From: Paludibacteraceae bacterium
Lineage (GTDB): Bacteria > Bacteroidota > Bacteroidia > Bacteroidales > Paludibacteraceae
Length of the DNA stretch: 64,000 bases
NCBI GenBank assembly: GCA_017625155.1
Contig: JAGALP010000006.1
Location: 35,956-99,955 of the forward strand
Direction of reading: 5' to 3'
The notes beneath the pieces are model-generated. The model was not told the DNA's origin and made no database searches. It worked only from the letters and a program-made list of their open reading frames with translations. The position numbers and the translations under genes were made by a program. Of this stretch, positions 44,061 to 53,609 are shown piece after piece; position 1 is the first letter of the stretch, and the number at the start of each line of letters is the position of its first letter.

Positions 44061-45599
44061 ATGCAGTGGATACAACTTATACTCGCCCTTAGTATCCTCG
44101 TGGTAATTCACGAGTTAGGACATTTCTGCTTTGCACGTCTATTCAAAGTACGTGTGGAGAAATTCTATATGTTTTTTAATCCAAAGTTTTCTTTGGCGCG
44201 TGCCAAAAAGATTAATGGCAAGTGGCAAGTACGCTTCTTTGCTCCTAATGTGGAGCAAACTGCGGTGCCAGTATTGGATGCCATGGGCAACGAAAAGAAA
44301 GATGAGAAAGGACAAGCTCTCTATCGTCCAATGACCGATGAGGAGTTGAATGCCCTTCCTGAAGATGATTGGCGTCGTTATCCTGATAATACAGAATGGG
44401 GTATTGGTTGGGTACCTTTTGGTGGTTATTGCGCTATTGCTGGTATGGTGGATGAGACCAAAGACGCTACTGACCTAGCTTCAGAACCTCAACCATGGGA
44501 GTTCCGTGCAAAGAACGTATGGCAACGTTTGTGTATCATTATCGGGGGTATCTTGGTGAATTTTGTGGCAGCCTTGCTAATCTTTGGTATGATACTTTTC
44601 CATTGGGGAAAAGATACCTTGCCTCTCAGCCAAATCACCACGGGCTTGTACTATTCTGACATTATGATTGGTGAAGGCTTCCAGCAGCAGGATAAGATTC
44701 TTACAATCAATGGCAACGAGCCTGAAGACTTAACCGATATTGTTCAATGGATTATCATTGAGGGGCAGCGCGATGTGTTAGTCTTGCGCGGTACGGATAC
44801 GGTGCGCTTGACAATGTCTGAAGACTTGGGTGAGCGATACTTGGCGTTGCAAAACGATGTAGATCGTGAGGAACGCGAGAAAGCGCGTGCCGATAAATCG
44901 TATATAAAGCGCGATTATCTACTAGTTTCATTCTTTATGCCTATGGTGATAGATTCCGTGTTGCCTGGTGGTGCAGCATCATTTGCAAACATGCAAAAGG
45001 GAGATAGCATTGTGGGTGTGAATGGTCGAGTGGGGCTTTGCCGTGTGCAGATCGACAACGAACTGAGCAAGCATCCATGTGATAGTGTTACTTTGGATTT
45101 CTATCGTGCAGGTCAACCTATGCAGGCACGCCTATTTATTGGTGATCAATCCAAGATAGGTGTGATTATCAAGGGTTTAGATTCGTTTTATACACCTGTT
45201 CATACCGACTATACTTTCTTTGAAGCAATTCCTGCAGGTATCAAATATGGATGTGATTTCTTGGTAATGTATGTGAAGCAGTTCCGCCTGATTTTTACTA
45301 AAGAGGGTGCTCAGTCTGTAGGTGGGTTTGGTGCGATTAGCAACATGTTTCCAGAGACGTGGAACTGGTATGGATTCTGGAAAATCACTGCGATTATCAG
45401 TCTGATTTTGGCATTTATGAATTTCTTGCCAATCCCAGCGTTGGATGGTGGCTATATTCTTTTCCTATTGTGGGAGATTATCACGGGACGCAAACCAAGC
45501 GATAAGTTCTTGGAAGTAGCGAATACGATAGGTTTTTGGCTACTATTTGCTCTCTTGATTTTTGCGAATGGTAATGATATATTTAAAGCGTTTTTCTGA
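44061..45599 (+). CDS. rseP: RIP zinc metalloprotease RseP (site-2 protease)
   Basis: Intramembrane protease that cleaves anti-sigma factors or signal-peptide remnants. ATG 44061 puts the catalytic HELGH at residues 17-21 in the first membrane helix, as in the family; the frame upstream reads through hairpin DNA. Other motifs: FGGYCAIAGM, two PDZ-like stretches in the middle (DSVLPGGAASFANMQKGDSI), and the C-terminal NFLPIPALDGG with the third metal ligand. Its 512 residues are more than the ~450 of E. coli RseP, as is common in Bacteroidota. Confidence 0.95.
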   Translation: MQWIQLILALSILVVIHELGHFCFARLFKVRVEKFYMFFNPKFSLARAKKINGKWQVRFFAPNVEQTAVPVLDAMGNEKKDEKGQALYRPMTDEELNALPEDDWRRYPDNTEWGIGWVPFGGYCAIAGMVDETKDATDLASEPQPWEFRAKNVWQRLCIIIGGILVNFVAALLIFGMILFHWGKDTLPLSQITTGLYYSDIMIGEGFQQQDKILTINGNEPEDLTDIVQWIIIEGQRDVLVLRGTDTVRLTMSEDLGERYLALQNDVDREEREKARADKSYIKRDYLLVSFFMPMVIDSVLPGGAASFANMQKGDSIVGVNGRVGLCRVQIDNELSKHPCDSVTLDFYRAGQPMQARLFIGDQSKIGVIIKGLDSFYTPVHTDYTFFEAIPAGIKYGCDFLVMYVKQFRLIFTKEGAQSVGGFGAISNMFPETWNWYGFWKITAIISLILAFMNFLPIPALDGGYILFLLWEIITGRKPSDKFLEVANTIGFWLLFALLIFANGNDIFKAFF

Positions 45600-45600
45600 T

Positions 45601-46185
45601 ATGGATGGGGTGTTTGTTCATGAATCCTCTTATGTGGATGAGGGGTGTTTTATAGGGAGAGGCACTAAGATTTGGCATTTCTCGCATGTGATGTCGGGTT
45701 GTCAGATAGGTGAAGATTGCAATATAGGTCAGAATGTGGTAGTGTCGCCTGGTGTAATACTTGGTCGCAACTGCAAGGTGCAGAATAATGTATCTATCTA
45801 TACGGGTGTGCGCTGCGGTGATGATGTTTTTTTGGGGCCCAGTATGGTGTTTACAAATGTGATCAATCCTAGGTCGGCAGTATCGCGTAAGGATGAGTAT
45901 AAGGACACATTTATTCGTCGTGGTGCTTCAGTGGGTGCCAATGCAACTATCGTATGTGGTAACACGTTGGGCGAATACTGTCTTATCGGTGCAGGTTCGG
46001 TGGTAACAAAGGACGTGCCTGCATATGCGCTCATGGTAGGTAATCCTGCGCGCAGAGTTGGGTGGGTAAGTCGTCACGGTGAGAAGCTAAAGTTTGATAA
46101 AGATGGTCTTGCTACCTGTCCCGCCACAGGTGAGAAATATCAATTGGTCAATGATTTGTGTCAATTAATCGATTCTAAACACTAA
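45601..46185 (+). CDS. wbpD: WbpD/WlbB-like sugar N-acetyltransferase (left-handed beta helix)
   Basis: From ATG 45601, two bases after the rseP stop, 194 residues. The hexapeptide-repeat helix (IGRGTKIWHFSHV, IGEDCNIGQNVVVSPG, RRGASVGANATIVCG, IGAGSVVTKDVP) and GNPARRVGWVSRHGE match UDP-2-acetamido-3-amino-2,3-dideoxyglucuronate N-acetyltransferases. The zinc-ribbon-like end (CPATGEKYQL) also fits. The product is UDP-diNAcGlcA, a precursor of di-N-acetylated uronic acids. The matching dehydrogenase WbpB is at 54769. In P. gingivalis this pathway supplies the sugar that links T9SS cargo to A-LPS. Confidence 0.88.
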   Translation: MDGVFVHESSYVDEGCFIGRGTKIWHFSHVMSGCQIGEDCNIGQNVVVSPGVILGRNCKVQNNVSIYTGVRCGDDVFLGPSMVFTNVINPRSAVSRKDEYKDTFIRRGASVGANATIVCGNTLGEYCLIGAGSVVTKDVPAYALMVGNPARRVGWVSRHGEKLKFDKDGLATCPATGEKYQLVNDLCQLIDSKH

Positions 46186-46217
46186 ACAGTAGCCCGCTTG
46201 CGGGCGTTCACTAAACA
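46183..46217. repeat. Dispersed hairpin element, copy 2
   Basis: TAAACAGTAGC, stem CCGC-TT-GCGGG, then CGTTCACTAAACAT; flanks as at 36619-36655. It begins on the stop codon of the acetyltransferase and ends 8 bases before the DUF4293 ATG. Confidence 0.6.
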
Positions 46218-46225
46218 TTAAAACA

Positions 46226-46678
46226 ATGATTCAACGTATCCAAACTCTCTACCTCTTGTTGGTAGTAATATTAGGCACATTGTTGTGTTTCTTTTCGCCT
46301 GTTCAATTCCTCTTGCCAGATGGCACGGAATATATTTCTTTGCAGGCATTCGATAAATGGCCATTAGCGGTGATTTCTGTGGCTATTCCATTGTTGGCAT
46401 TGGTAAATATCTTTTTGTTCAAACGCCGTTTGTTGCAAGCGCGTTTGAATATAATGAATGTAATTTTCTGTATTGGTTATTATGCATTGGTGACATTGTA
46501 TGTGGCATTTGTGGTCAAAGGCTATGAGCCGATTCATGGTATGACCTTGACGCATGCCGATTGGTATATCAACCTATGGACTGCTATTCCAGCCATTAAT
46601 ATCGTGCTAACGATGATGGCTACTCGCCGCATCTTGAAGGACGAGGCGCTAGTCCGTGCTGCCGATAGGTTGAGATAA
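46226..46678 (+). CDS. DUF4293 membrane protein
   Basis: A 150-residue protein with four predicted membrane helices and the N-terminal MIQRIQTLYLLLVVILGTLL characteristic of DUF4293, a family I know only from Bacteroidota. It is probably in the inner membrane with both ends cytoplasmic. Function unknown. Last gene of the plus-strand run that includes dxr, rseP and wbpD, and followed by a strong terminator. Confidence 0.9.
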   Translation: MIQRIQTLYLLLVVILGTLLCFFSPVQFLLPDGTEYISLQAFDKWPLAVISVAIPLLALVNIFLFKRRLLQARLNIMNVIFCIGYYALVTLYVAFVVKGYEPIHGMTLTHADWYINLWTAIPAINIVLTMMATRRILKDEALVRAADRLR

Positions 46679-46694
46679 ATAAGTATAAAATGGA

Positions 46695-46730
46695 AAAAAC
46701 GCACTTCTTTATTAGGAGTGCGTTTTTTTT
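46695..46730 (+). terminator. Intrinsic terminator after the DUF4293 gene
   Basis: AAAAACGCACT (46695-46705) pairs with AGTGCGTTTTT (46717-46727), continuing into a T-rich tract. Confidence 0.92.
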
Positions 46731-46817
46731 GTTTTTATACGTCTATTATTTTTTATTCACTAATCTCTAATCTAAAAACAAACATCTTCAAGTCCCCTTT
46801 AGATTATTAAATATATA

Positions 46818-46861
46818 TTAGTGATTAGTTAGTGATTAATTAGTGATTAATTAGTTATTCG
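46818..46861. repeat. 11-bp tandem array, four units (TTAGTGATTAA)
   Basis: TTAGTGATTAG, TTAGTGATTAA, TTAGTGATTAA, TTAGTTATTCG, between the DUF4293 terminator and the mnmA stop. The rest of the 46731-46925 spacer shows no gene. Confidence 0.88.
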
Positions 46862-46925
46862 GAGCACTCAAGTTGCCAATTTGTGTCCAATCCAATAGGC
46901 GGAATGCCGTTCCATACACAGCGTC

Positions 46926-48005
46926 CTACACAATGATGCCACCTCCGACAACTAAGCCGTCTTTGTAGAGAACGAGGGATTGTCCAGGAGTGACACCCCA
47001 AACTGGAGAGGAGAAGTTGACTGTTCTAGTTTCGCATTCGCCCAAACAATTATCTGACAGTTGGCAGTTGACGGTGGGAGATTTGTAGCGGATACGGGCT
47101 TGTAGAGTAGGGGATTCGGTGAGCCAATCAAGATCGCGGATTCGGACATCGGAGATAGTGGCGTGCGAAGTGAGTAAGTCATCGCGGTTGCCCAGTGTGA
47201 CGCGGTTGGTGGCTGCATCGATATGCGTGACAAACTTAGGCGCGCCCAAAGCAATCCCCAATCCCTTACGCTGACCAATAGTGTAATGGCAATAGCCTTG
47301 GTGGGTGCCGAGTACGTTGCCTAGGCAGTCAACATATTCGCCCTGTGGTATAGCAACACCTTGTTCGGCAAGGAAAGTACGATAGTCGTTGTTAGGGATA
47401 AAGCATATCTCTTGGCTCTCGGCTTTCTTGCTGAGTTGTTCGAAACCATGATTGCGCGCTATTTGTCGTACCTCTGCCTTGGTGAGGCCACCGAGGGGGA
47501 AGATGGTTTTGCGTAGGTTTTCTTCGGTGAGCATCCAAAGGAAGTAGGTTTGATCCTTATGGGTATCCACCGCGTTCCTAAGATAGACATGTCCACGGTG
47601 TTGAGCAATCTGCGCATAATGCCCAGTGGCAATATAGTCGCAGCCATATTGTTCAGCCGCCTGCATGAGCTTGCCCCATTTGATGTGAGAGTTGCACAAT
47701 ACACAAGGATTAGGCGTGCGCCCGCATGCGTACTCGTGCACGAAATTATCTATGACATGTTCGCGGAAAGTGTCACGAAAATCCAAGATATGGTGTTCAA
47801 AACCTAATGTGGCAGCCATGCGTTGGGCTTCCATGATGCTCTCTACCGAACAACAACCTTTCTCCTTAGCCAGACAAGATTCTTTGATAGAGTCGAAAGT
47901 GCGGAAGGTGGCACCTACCAATTCATATCCCTGCTCCAGAAGCAAGATAGCCGCTACGGTGGAGTCGATTCCCCCTGACATACCAATAAGTACGCGTTTG
48001 CTCAT
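46926..48005 (-). CDS. mnmA: tRNA-specific 2-thiouridylase
   Basis: Forms 2-thiouridine at position 34 of tRNA-Glu, -Gln and -Lys, using sulfur relayed from a cysteine desulfurase. P-loop GMSGGIDSTVAA; first catalytic cysteine in TPNPCVLCNSHIKWG; ATGHYA; second cysteine in ESQEICFIPN; C-terminal barrel with WGVTPGQSLVLY and GGGIIV. Its 359 residues are normal. Confidence 0.96.
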   Translation of the reverse strand: MSKRVLIGMSGGIDSTVAAILLLEQGYELVGATFRTFDSIKESCLAKEKGCCSVESIMEAQRMAATLGFEHHILDFRDTFREHVIDNFVHEYACGRTPNPCVLCNSHIKWGKLMQAAEQYGCDYIATGHYAQIAQHRGHVYLRNAVDTHKDQTYFLWMLTEENLRKTIFPLGGLTKAEVRQIARNHGFEQLSKKAESQEICFIPNNDYRTFLAEQGVAIPQGEYVDCLGNVLGTHQGYCHYTIGQRKGLGIALGAPKFVTHIDAATNRVTLGNRDDLLTSHATISDVRIRDLDWLTESPTLQARIRYKSPTVNCQLSDNCLGECETRTVNFSSPVWGVTPGQSLVLYKDGLVVGGGIIV

Positions 48006-48035
48006 TTGACAATTGATAGTTTACAATTTGCGGTG

Positions 48036-48067
48036 CAAAGGTAGGTGTTTTTTTGCAAATGTGCAAG
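48036..48067 (-). promoter_or_regulatory. Promoter of mnmA
   Basis: Minus strand: CTTG (48067-48064), 20 bases, TACCTTTG (48043-48036), 30 bases before ATG 48005. Confidence 0.75.
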
Positions 48068-48093
48068 AGTTTGCATAAAAAACACTTATGATG

Positions 48094-48125
48094 GTTGTGT
48101 ATTTCATTATTTTTTTGTACCTTTG
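48094..48125 (+). promoter_or_regulatory. Promoter of the GH13 gene
   Basis: GTTG (48094-48097), 20 bases, TACCTTTG (48118-48125), 33 bases before ATG 48159. Confidence 0.7.
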
Positions 48126-48158
48126 CAAGCTGTTAATAATATTCATATTAAAATACTT

Positions 48159-51100
48159 ATGAAAAAAATTACTTTATTATTTTTATCTATGTTTGCGCTC
48201 TCTGTTTTTGCGCAAGTGACTACCTCGCCCAGTATCATACAGCAAGGATACGATGGCGAGATTACGATTATCTTTAATCCCAATGAGGGTAGTGGTGGTA
48301 TGGTAGGTGCCACCCAATGCTATGCGCATACAGGTATAACCTACGACGGCAAGTCATGGCAAAATGCACCAGTGTGGCGTAGTGGAGAAGAAAAACACAA
48401 GATGACCCAAAATGCGGATGGCAATTGGGAGTTGAAGATAACACCTAATATGTATGCGTATTATGGAGTGCCTACAACAACCGAAATAACTCAATTGTGC
48501 TTTGTGTTTAATGATGGTCCAAACGGAGAAAAAGAAGGAAAAACAGCTGAGTATACTGATATCTTTGTAGATTTAGCAGAGCCTGGATTGGCAGTGGCAA
48601 TAACCAATACTCTGCCTGAAATATCCAAATTAGGCGATAAATTGTCAATCCATTGCGTGGCGACAGAACATGCTGCTCTGACATTGACCATGAATGGCAA
48701 AGAAATAGCTGCTGCAGATGGAACAGAATTGCATGCAGAATACACATTGGATGAGGTAGGCGATTTCCTCTTCGAGTTTACCGCCACCAAGGGGAGTGAG
48801 GTAAAGCAAATATCAGCACAAACATGCGTAGTGGCAGCACCAGAACAAGCTCCACGCCCAGAAGGAATTGATATGGGTATTTATTACAATGAAGAAGACC
48901 CTACTAAAGTAACATTGGCTACTTTTGCTGCGAGCAAAATGGTCAATGAAGAAGCAAAACAAATTACCCTGAAAGCAAAATTGCCAGCGCATTGGACCGA
49001 AACCATTACAGCCTATGTGTGGGTAGAAGGCGGTGATAGCAAGGTGGTCATTCCAGAGCAAGACGGTGAGTGGTATATCGTTAGCGATTCTTGTACGCAA
49101 CTCAATGTCATCTTCCGCAATGGCACCGACTGGAATGGCAATAAAAACCAAACCGTAGATATTATGCTAACAAGCGATGCAGTACTCGAATTTACACAGT
49201 CGGGCGATGCGAAAGCAGAATACACTGTGATAGAAATGCAGCCTACGGTATATGCATCTGCACAACATGTATTTGTAGTGGGTGATTTCAACGATTGGAA
49301 ACTATCGAATGAATACCAAATGAAGCAAGATGGCAACTATTTCTGGATTGAAATAAGTGGCTTGATTCCGCAAAAAGAATATGCGCTGCAATATGCAGTC
49401 GTTCGCGCAGATGGTGTGGTAAAGAAGATTTCTGATCTATATTCAGAGAAAGTGTTGCACAAAGATGATCAATGGGAGCCAAAGAAAGTGGATCCTACAT
49501 TGATGGATTATCCTGCTGAGGGTGACGGATATGTGACTGTGATTCAAACTGATAAACCAAAATATCAATGGTCGGATGCTACATTGAACTTCAAACGTCC
49601 AGATAAAAATAACCTTGTTATCTATGAAGCGTGGGTGTATGACCATACCGTCACACGTGATATCAAAGGTATGACGGATCGTATGTTCTACTATAAAGAT
49701 ATGGGTGTAAACGCCATAGAGTTGATGCCAGTTTGTGAGTTTGATGGCAACCTCAACTGGGGATATTCGCCTAACCACTACTTTGCATTGGATAAAGCAT
49801 ACGGCACACCTGAACAATTCAAGGAATTTGTCGATTCATGCCACGCAGCAGGAATAGCAGTCATCTTGGATATGGTATTCAATCACGCTACAGGTCTCAA
49901 CCCAATGAATAAACTCTATCCTTATGGTGATGATTTGAAGTATAATCCTTGGTTCAATGTGACAGCCCCTCATGGCGACAATGTGTATGAGGATTGGAAT
50001 CATGACTTTGAGCCTGCTCATCAGATGTTTATTCGTGTGTTGCAATATTGGTTGACCGAATACAAGGTGGATGGTTTCCGTCTAGACTTGAGTCATGGTC
50101 TTTGCGGTGCGATGGGAGGAACATCGGTTCGCAACATCAAAGATTATTACGAGAAAGGTGTCAAGGCAGTATCTCCTGATGCTTATATGATTTTGGAACA
50201 CTGGGGTGATAACTGCGAGAACGATCGCAAAGAGCTCATCAAAGAGGGCATGCTATGCTGGGATAATACAGTGGAGGCATATTATGCCTCTGCCAAAGGC
50301 TCTACCAGTTCATCTTTCTCGAATGCTAACCGTGATGGCTATGTAAGTTATTGCGAAAGCCACGATGAGGAACGTTCGTTCTTCCATGCAAAACAGTTCG
50401 GTATGGGCGACCTAAAGACCAATGATCAAGCTCGTATAGCACGTGTACCTCTAAATATGGCATTCCTTACTTTGTTGAACGGACCACAAATGTTCTATCA
50501 TTTTGCGGAATTTGGATTCGATTATTCGAAATGGCAAAATGCTGATGGCAAATGGGGTAAAGATGACGGCGGAAAAGCTCCTTATGGTATGAAAAATGTA
50601 TCGAACGAGAATTACAAAATGCAAGTGAAAGCCCGCACCGAAACATGGTTAGGCGAGGGTGCTTGGCGCACAGATGCATTCCATAAAGTGGGACAAGCGA
50701 TTCAGTTGCGTACACGTATCTTGCCAGAAGTATTCGCTGGTAATCCAACGAAGGTAGATATAGGTAGCGGAAAAATCGTTCGTACCATTCAGTGGGGAGA
50801 TCATGTGTTTGTGGCGGGTAACTTCAGCGCAACAGATGCGAAGGAAGTTACTATCCCAGCTGGCAAGTGGTATAACTACTATGAGCAAATCGAACAAACA
50901 GAGACAACCGTAACGCTTGCTCCAGGTGCTTTGATGATTCTAACTGGTATGCCACATGAATTGCCAAAGATGCGTCCATATTACGCATTTGATACCGATG
51001 TGGAGAATATTTTTGTACCAGAATCTACATTGGATATGTTGCCTCCATACAATGTGACGATTTACACAGTAAGTGGTCAGGCAGTATCTGTACAACGTAA

Positions 51101-51197
51101 TGCAGAGTATGTAAATATGAATGGATTGAACAATGGCTTGTATTTGATTCAATTCGAGAAAAATGGTCAACGCGTAACAAAGAAAGTGATTCGTTGA
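48159..51197 (+). CDS. Secreted GH13 alpha-amylase-family enzyme with T9SS sorting domain
   Basis: ATG 48159, after the promoter, gives 1012 residues with signal peptide MKKITLLFLSMFALSVFAQ. Residues ~20-360 are beta-rich modules of starch-enzyme type; ~370-440 resemble CBM48 (HVFVVGDFNDWKL). The GH13 barrel runs from ~485 with nucleophile Asp643 (VDGFRLDLSHG), acid/base Glu680 (YMILEHWGD) and Asp736 (YCESHDEERS); the CBM48-GH13 order recalls branching and debranching enzymes. The C-terminus (YNVTIYTVSGQAVSV ... GLYLIQFEKNGQRVTKKVIR) is a type A T9SS domain, so it acts at the surface on alpha-glucans. No SusCD pair is in the window. Confidence 0.93.
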   Translation: MKKITLLFLSMFALSVFAQVTTSPSIIQQGYDGEITIIFNPNEGSGGMVGATQCYAHTGITYDGKSWQNAPVWRSGEEKHKMTQNADGNWELKITPNMYAYYGVPTTTEITQLCFVFNDGPNGEKEGKTAEYTDIFVDLAEPGLAVAITNTLPEISKLGDKLSIHCVATEHAALTLTMNGKEIAAADGTELHAEYTLDEVGDFLFEFTATKGSEVKQISAQTCVVAAPEQAPRPEGIDMGIYYNEEDPTKVTLATFAASKMVNEEAKQITLKAKLPAHWTETITAYVWVEGGDSKVVIPEQDGEWYIVSDSCTQLNVIFRNGTDWNGNKNQTVDIMLTSDAVLEFTQSGDAKAEYTVIEMQPTVYASAQHVFVVGDFNDWKLSNEYQMKQDGNYFWIEISGLIPQKEYALQYAVVRADGVVKKISDLYSEKVLHKDDQWEPKKVDPTLMDYPAEGDGYVTVIQTDKPKYQWSDATLNFKRPDKNNLVIYEAWVYDHTVTRDIKGMTDRMFYYKDMGVNAIELMPVCEFDGNLNWGYSPNHYFALDKAYGTPEQFKEFVDSCHAAGIAVILDMVFNHATGLNPMNKLYPYGDDLKYNPWFNVTAPHGDNVYEDWNHDFEPAHQMFIRVLQYWLTEYKVDGFRLDLSHGLCGAMGGTSVRNIKDYYEKGVKAVSPDAYMILEHWGDNCENDRKELIKEGMLCWDNTVEAYYASAKGSTSSSFSNANRDGYVSYCESHDEERSFFHAKQFGMGDLKTNDQARIARVPLNMAFLTLLNGPQMFYHFAEFGFDYSKWQNADGKWGKDDGGKAPYGMKNVSNENYKMQVKARTETWLGEGAWRTDAFHKVGQAIQLRTRILPEVFAGNPTKVDIGSGKIVRTIQWGDHVFVAGNFSATDAKEVTIPAGKWYNYYEQIEQTETTVTLAPGALMILTGMPHELPKMRPYYAFDTDVENIFVPESTLDMLPPYNVTIYTVSGQAVSVQRNAEYVNMNGLNNGLYLIQFEKNGQRVTKKVIR

Positions 51198-51213
51198 ACT
51201 TAAAAATCAGCGA

Positions 51214-51249
51214 AAAAAGAGTGTGCCGATTTCGACACACTCTTTTTTG
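51214..51249. terminator. Bidirectional terminator between the GH13 gene and gcvT
   Basis: AGAGTGTG (51219-51226) pairs with CACACTCT (51237-51244), flanked by A-rich and T-rich tracts on either side, so it serves both convergent genes. Confidence 0.88.
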
Positions 51250-51278
51250 TTACATATAAAAGATTGTGTGTATGTAGA

Positions 51279-52346
51279 TTACACAATCTTCGCTGGAATC
51301 AGTTTCTCGCGAATCTTCACGTAGATGATAGTCTCTTTCTTGGCGAAAGCGGTCTTCACATACCCCATACCAATGCCCACTTTGGTAGTAGGCAGCATGA
51401 TGCCACTGGTGACATTACCAATCGTATTGCCCTCTGCATCGCAAAGCTCATAGCCACAACGTGGAATAGCACGCTCTTGGCACTCAAAATGCACCAATTT
51501 GCGCTTCACGCCCTCTGCTTTCTGCTGGAGCAAATACTCTTTGTCGATAAAGTCCTTTGCATCGAACTTCGTAATCCAACCGAGTCCTGCTTCTAGTGGA
51601 GAAGTGGTGTCATCAATATCATGACCATAGAGGCAGTACCATTTCTCCAGACGCAAACTATCGCGTGCGCCCAAGCCGATAGGTGCCAAACCAAAGTCTT
51701 TGCCTACCTCGAAAAGCGCATCCCAGATTTGTTTGCTATGCTCTTTTGGGAAATACAATTCAAACCCGCCTGCGCCTGTATAGCCTGTATTACTGAGGAT
51801 TACGCCTTGTACACCTGCGAATGACCATTCGCGGAAAGCATAATAAGGAATAGCACTCAGATCGGCGTCGGTGAGCAGTTGGAGCATCTCTGTGGCTTTA
51901 GGTCCTTGCACTGCCAATTGACCATAACGGTCGCTGGCGTTCTCCAGTTGTACACCGAATGTATTGTGCTCGTTTACCCATGCCCAGTCCTTATCAATAT
52001 TGCCAGCATTCACAACAAGCAGGTATTTGGTAGTGGAGTACTTGTAGATAATCAGGTCATCCACGATACCGCCTTTGCCGTTAGGGAAGCAAGTGTATTG
52101 TGCTTTGCCTGCCTCTAGTTTGCTCACATCGTTGGTAGTGATATATTGCAGGAAGTCCAATGCTTTCTCACCTTTCACCCAAAACTCGCCCATGTGGCTC
52201 ACATCGAACACGCCCACGCCTTCGCGCACGATGATGTGTTCTTGATTGATACCTGTAGGGTATTGAATAGGCATATTAAAGCCCGCAAAATCTGCCATCT
52301 TCGCTCCTAGAGCGATATGGATGTCTGTAAATGGAGTAGTTTTCAT
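51279..52346 (-). CDS. gcvT: Glycine cleavage system T protein (aminomethyltransferase)
   Basis: Releases ammonia from the aminomethyl-lipoyl H protein and makes 5,10-methylene-THF. ATG 52346 begins [20 protein letters not shown], the normal start; the longer frame adds only seven residues. [30 protein letters not shown] and [20 protein letters not shown] are characteristic. Its 355 residues are normal. gcvH and gcvP are not adjacent. It is last in a minus-strand unit with pepT and the dehydrogenase. Confidence 0.95.
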   Translation of the reverse strand: MKTTPFTDIHIALGAKMADFAGFNMPIQYPTGINQEHIIVREGVGVFDVSHMGEFWVKGEKALDFLQYITTNDVSKLEAGKAQYTCFPNGKGGIVDDLIIYKYSTTKYLLVVNAGNIDKDWAWVNEHNTFGVQLENASDRYGQLAVQGPKATEMLQLLTDADLSAIPYYAFREWSFAGVQGVILSNTGYTGAGGFELYFPKEHSKQIWDALFEVGKDFGLAPIGLGARDSLRLEKWYCLYGHDIDDTTSPLEAGLGWITKFDAKDFIDKEYLLQQKAEGVKRKLVHFECQERAIPRCGYELCDAEGNTIGNVTSGIMLPTTKVGIGMGYVKTAFAKKETIIYVKIREKLIPAKIV

Positions 52347-52397
52347 ATATTTCTTGTCTCTAAACACTAAACTCTAATCACTAAACTATCTTGCAAA

Positions 52398-53609
52398 TCA
52401 CGCTTTGCGTACAATTTGCAAGATTACCTGCATAGCCTTCTCCATGGATGGGATAGGGAGATACTCAAATCGGCTATGGAAGTTCACACCACCAGCAAAG
52501 ATGTTAGGGCAGGGCAGTCCCTCAAACGAGAGGCGTGCGCCGTCTGTTCCGCCACGGATAGGTTGCACCTTTGGTGTCACGCCTACCTCTTTCATCGCCT
52601 CCTCCACGAGTGTCACGATATGCATCACAGGTTCCACTTTCTCGCGCATGTTGTAGTATTGGTCGCGGAGTTCAACCTCTACGGTGCCTTCGCCATACTC
52701 TTGGTTGATCTTGCGTGCCAAGTGCTCGATCTCACGTTTGCGGCTCTCAAAGCGTGCGCGGTCGTGGTCGCGGATGATATATTGCAAGGTGGTCTCCTCC
52801 ACGCTACCGTTCATAGCGATGAGGTGATAGAAACCTTCATATCCTTGTGTATGCTCTGGTGTCTCCCAACGAGGCAACATGCTTGCAAACTGATTAGCAA
52901 TACGCATAGAGTTAATCATCTTGTGATAGCCATAACCAGGGTGTACATTCACGCCATGCACTTTCACCTTGCAGCCAGCGGCGTTGAAGTTCTCGTATTC
53001 TAGTTCGCCCACTGCGCCACCATCCATGGTGTAGGCAAAGTCGCAACCAAATTTCTCCACATCAAAGTGGTCAGCACCTTGACCAATCTCCTCGTCTGGC
53101 GTAAAGCCCACACGAATCTTGCCGTGTTGAATTTCTGGATGTTGAATCAAGTACTCGCATGCGGTAACAATCTCCGCCAAGCCCGCTTTATCGTCTGCGC
53201 CGAGCAGGGTAGTTCCGTCAGTCACGATAATATCTTGACCCTTGTAATCCAGTATCTCAGGGTATTTCGCTACTTCAAACACGATATTCTTCTCCGCATT
53301 GAGTACGATGTCTTGACCATCGTAGTGGGTGACGATGCGTGCTTTCACATTTTTGCCACTCGCATCAGGGGCAGTGTCCATATGAGCGATAAAACCGATG
53401 ACGGGTTTACCTTCCACATTAGCGGGGAGGGTAGCCATCACATAGCCGTTCTCGTCCAATGTCACCTCTTGCATACCAATCTCTTTGAGTTCATTGGCGA
53501 GGTACTTCGCAAACTCCATCTGCCCAGGAGTAGAGGGCGTCATATTGGTTTCTTCATCCGATGTGGTGCAGAAACTCACATACTTCAAAAATCTGTCGGT
53601 TAGTGTCAT
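52398..53609 (-). CDS. pepT: Peptidase T (tripeptidase, M20)
   Basis: Cytoplasmic zinc aminotripeptidase of family M20B, 403 residues as expected. Metal-site segments: [11 protein letters not shown] (His, Asp), [14 protein letters not shown] (bridging Asp), [15 protein letters not shown] (catalytic and metal Glu), FAYTMDGG, and [13 protein letters not shown]. It overlaps the upstream dehydrogenase by ATGA. Confidence 0.96.
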   Translation of the reverse strand: MTLTDRFLKYVSFCTTSDEETNMTPSTPGQMEFAKYLANELKEIGMQEVTLDENGYVMATLPANVEGKPVIGFIAHMDTAPDASGKNVKARIVTHYDGQDIVLNAEKNIVFEVAKYPEILDYKGQDIIVTDGTTLLGADDKAGLAEIVTACEYLIQHPEIQHGKIRVGFTPDEEIGQGADHFDVEKFGCDFAYTMDGGAVGELEYENFNAAGCKVKVHGVNVHPGYGYHKMINSMRIANQFASMLPRWETPEHTQGYEGFYHLIAMNGSVEETTLQYIIRDHDRARFESRKREIEHLARKINQEYGEGTVEVELRDQYYNMREKVEPVMHIVTLVEEAMKEVGVTPKVQPIRGGTDGARLSFEGLPCPNIFAGGVNFHSRFEYLPIPSMEKAMQVILQIVRKA

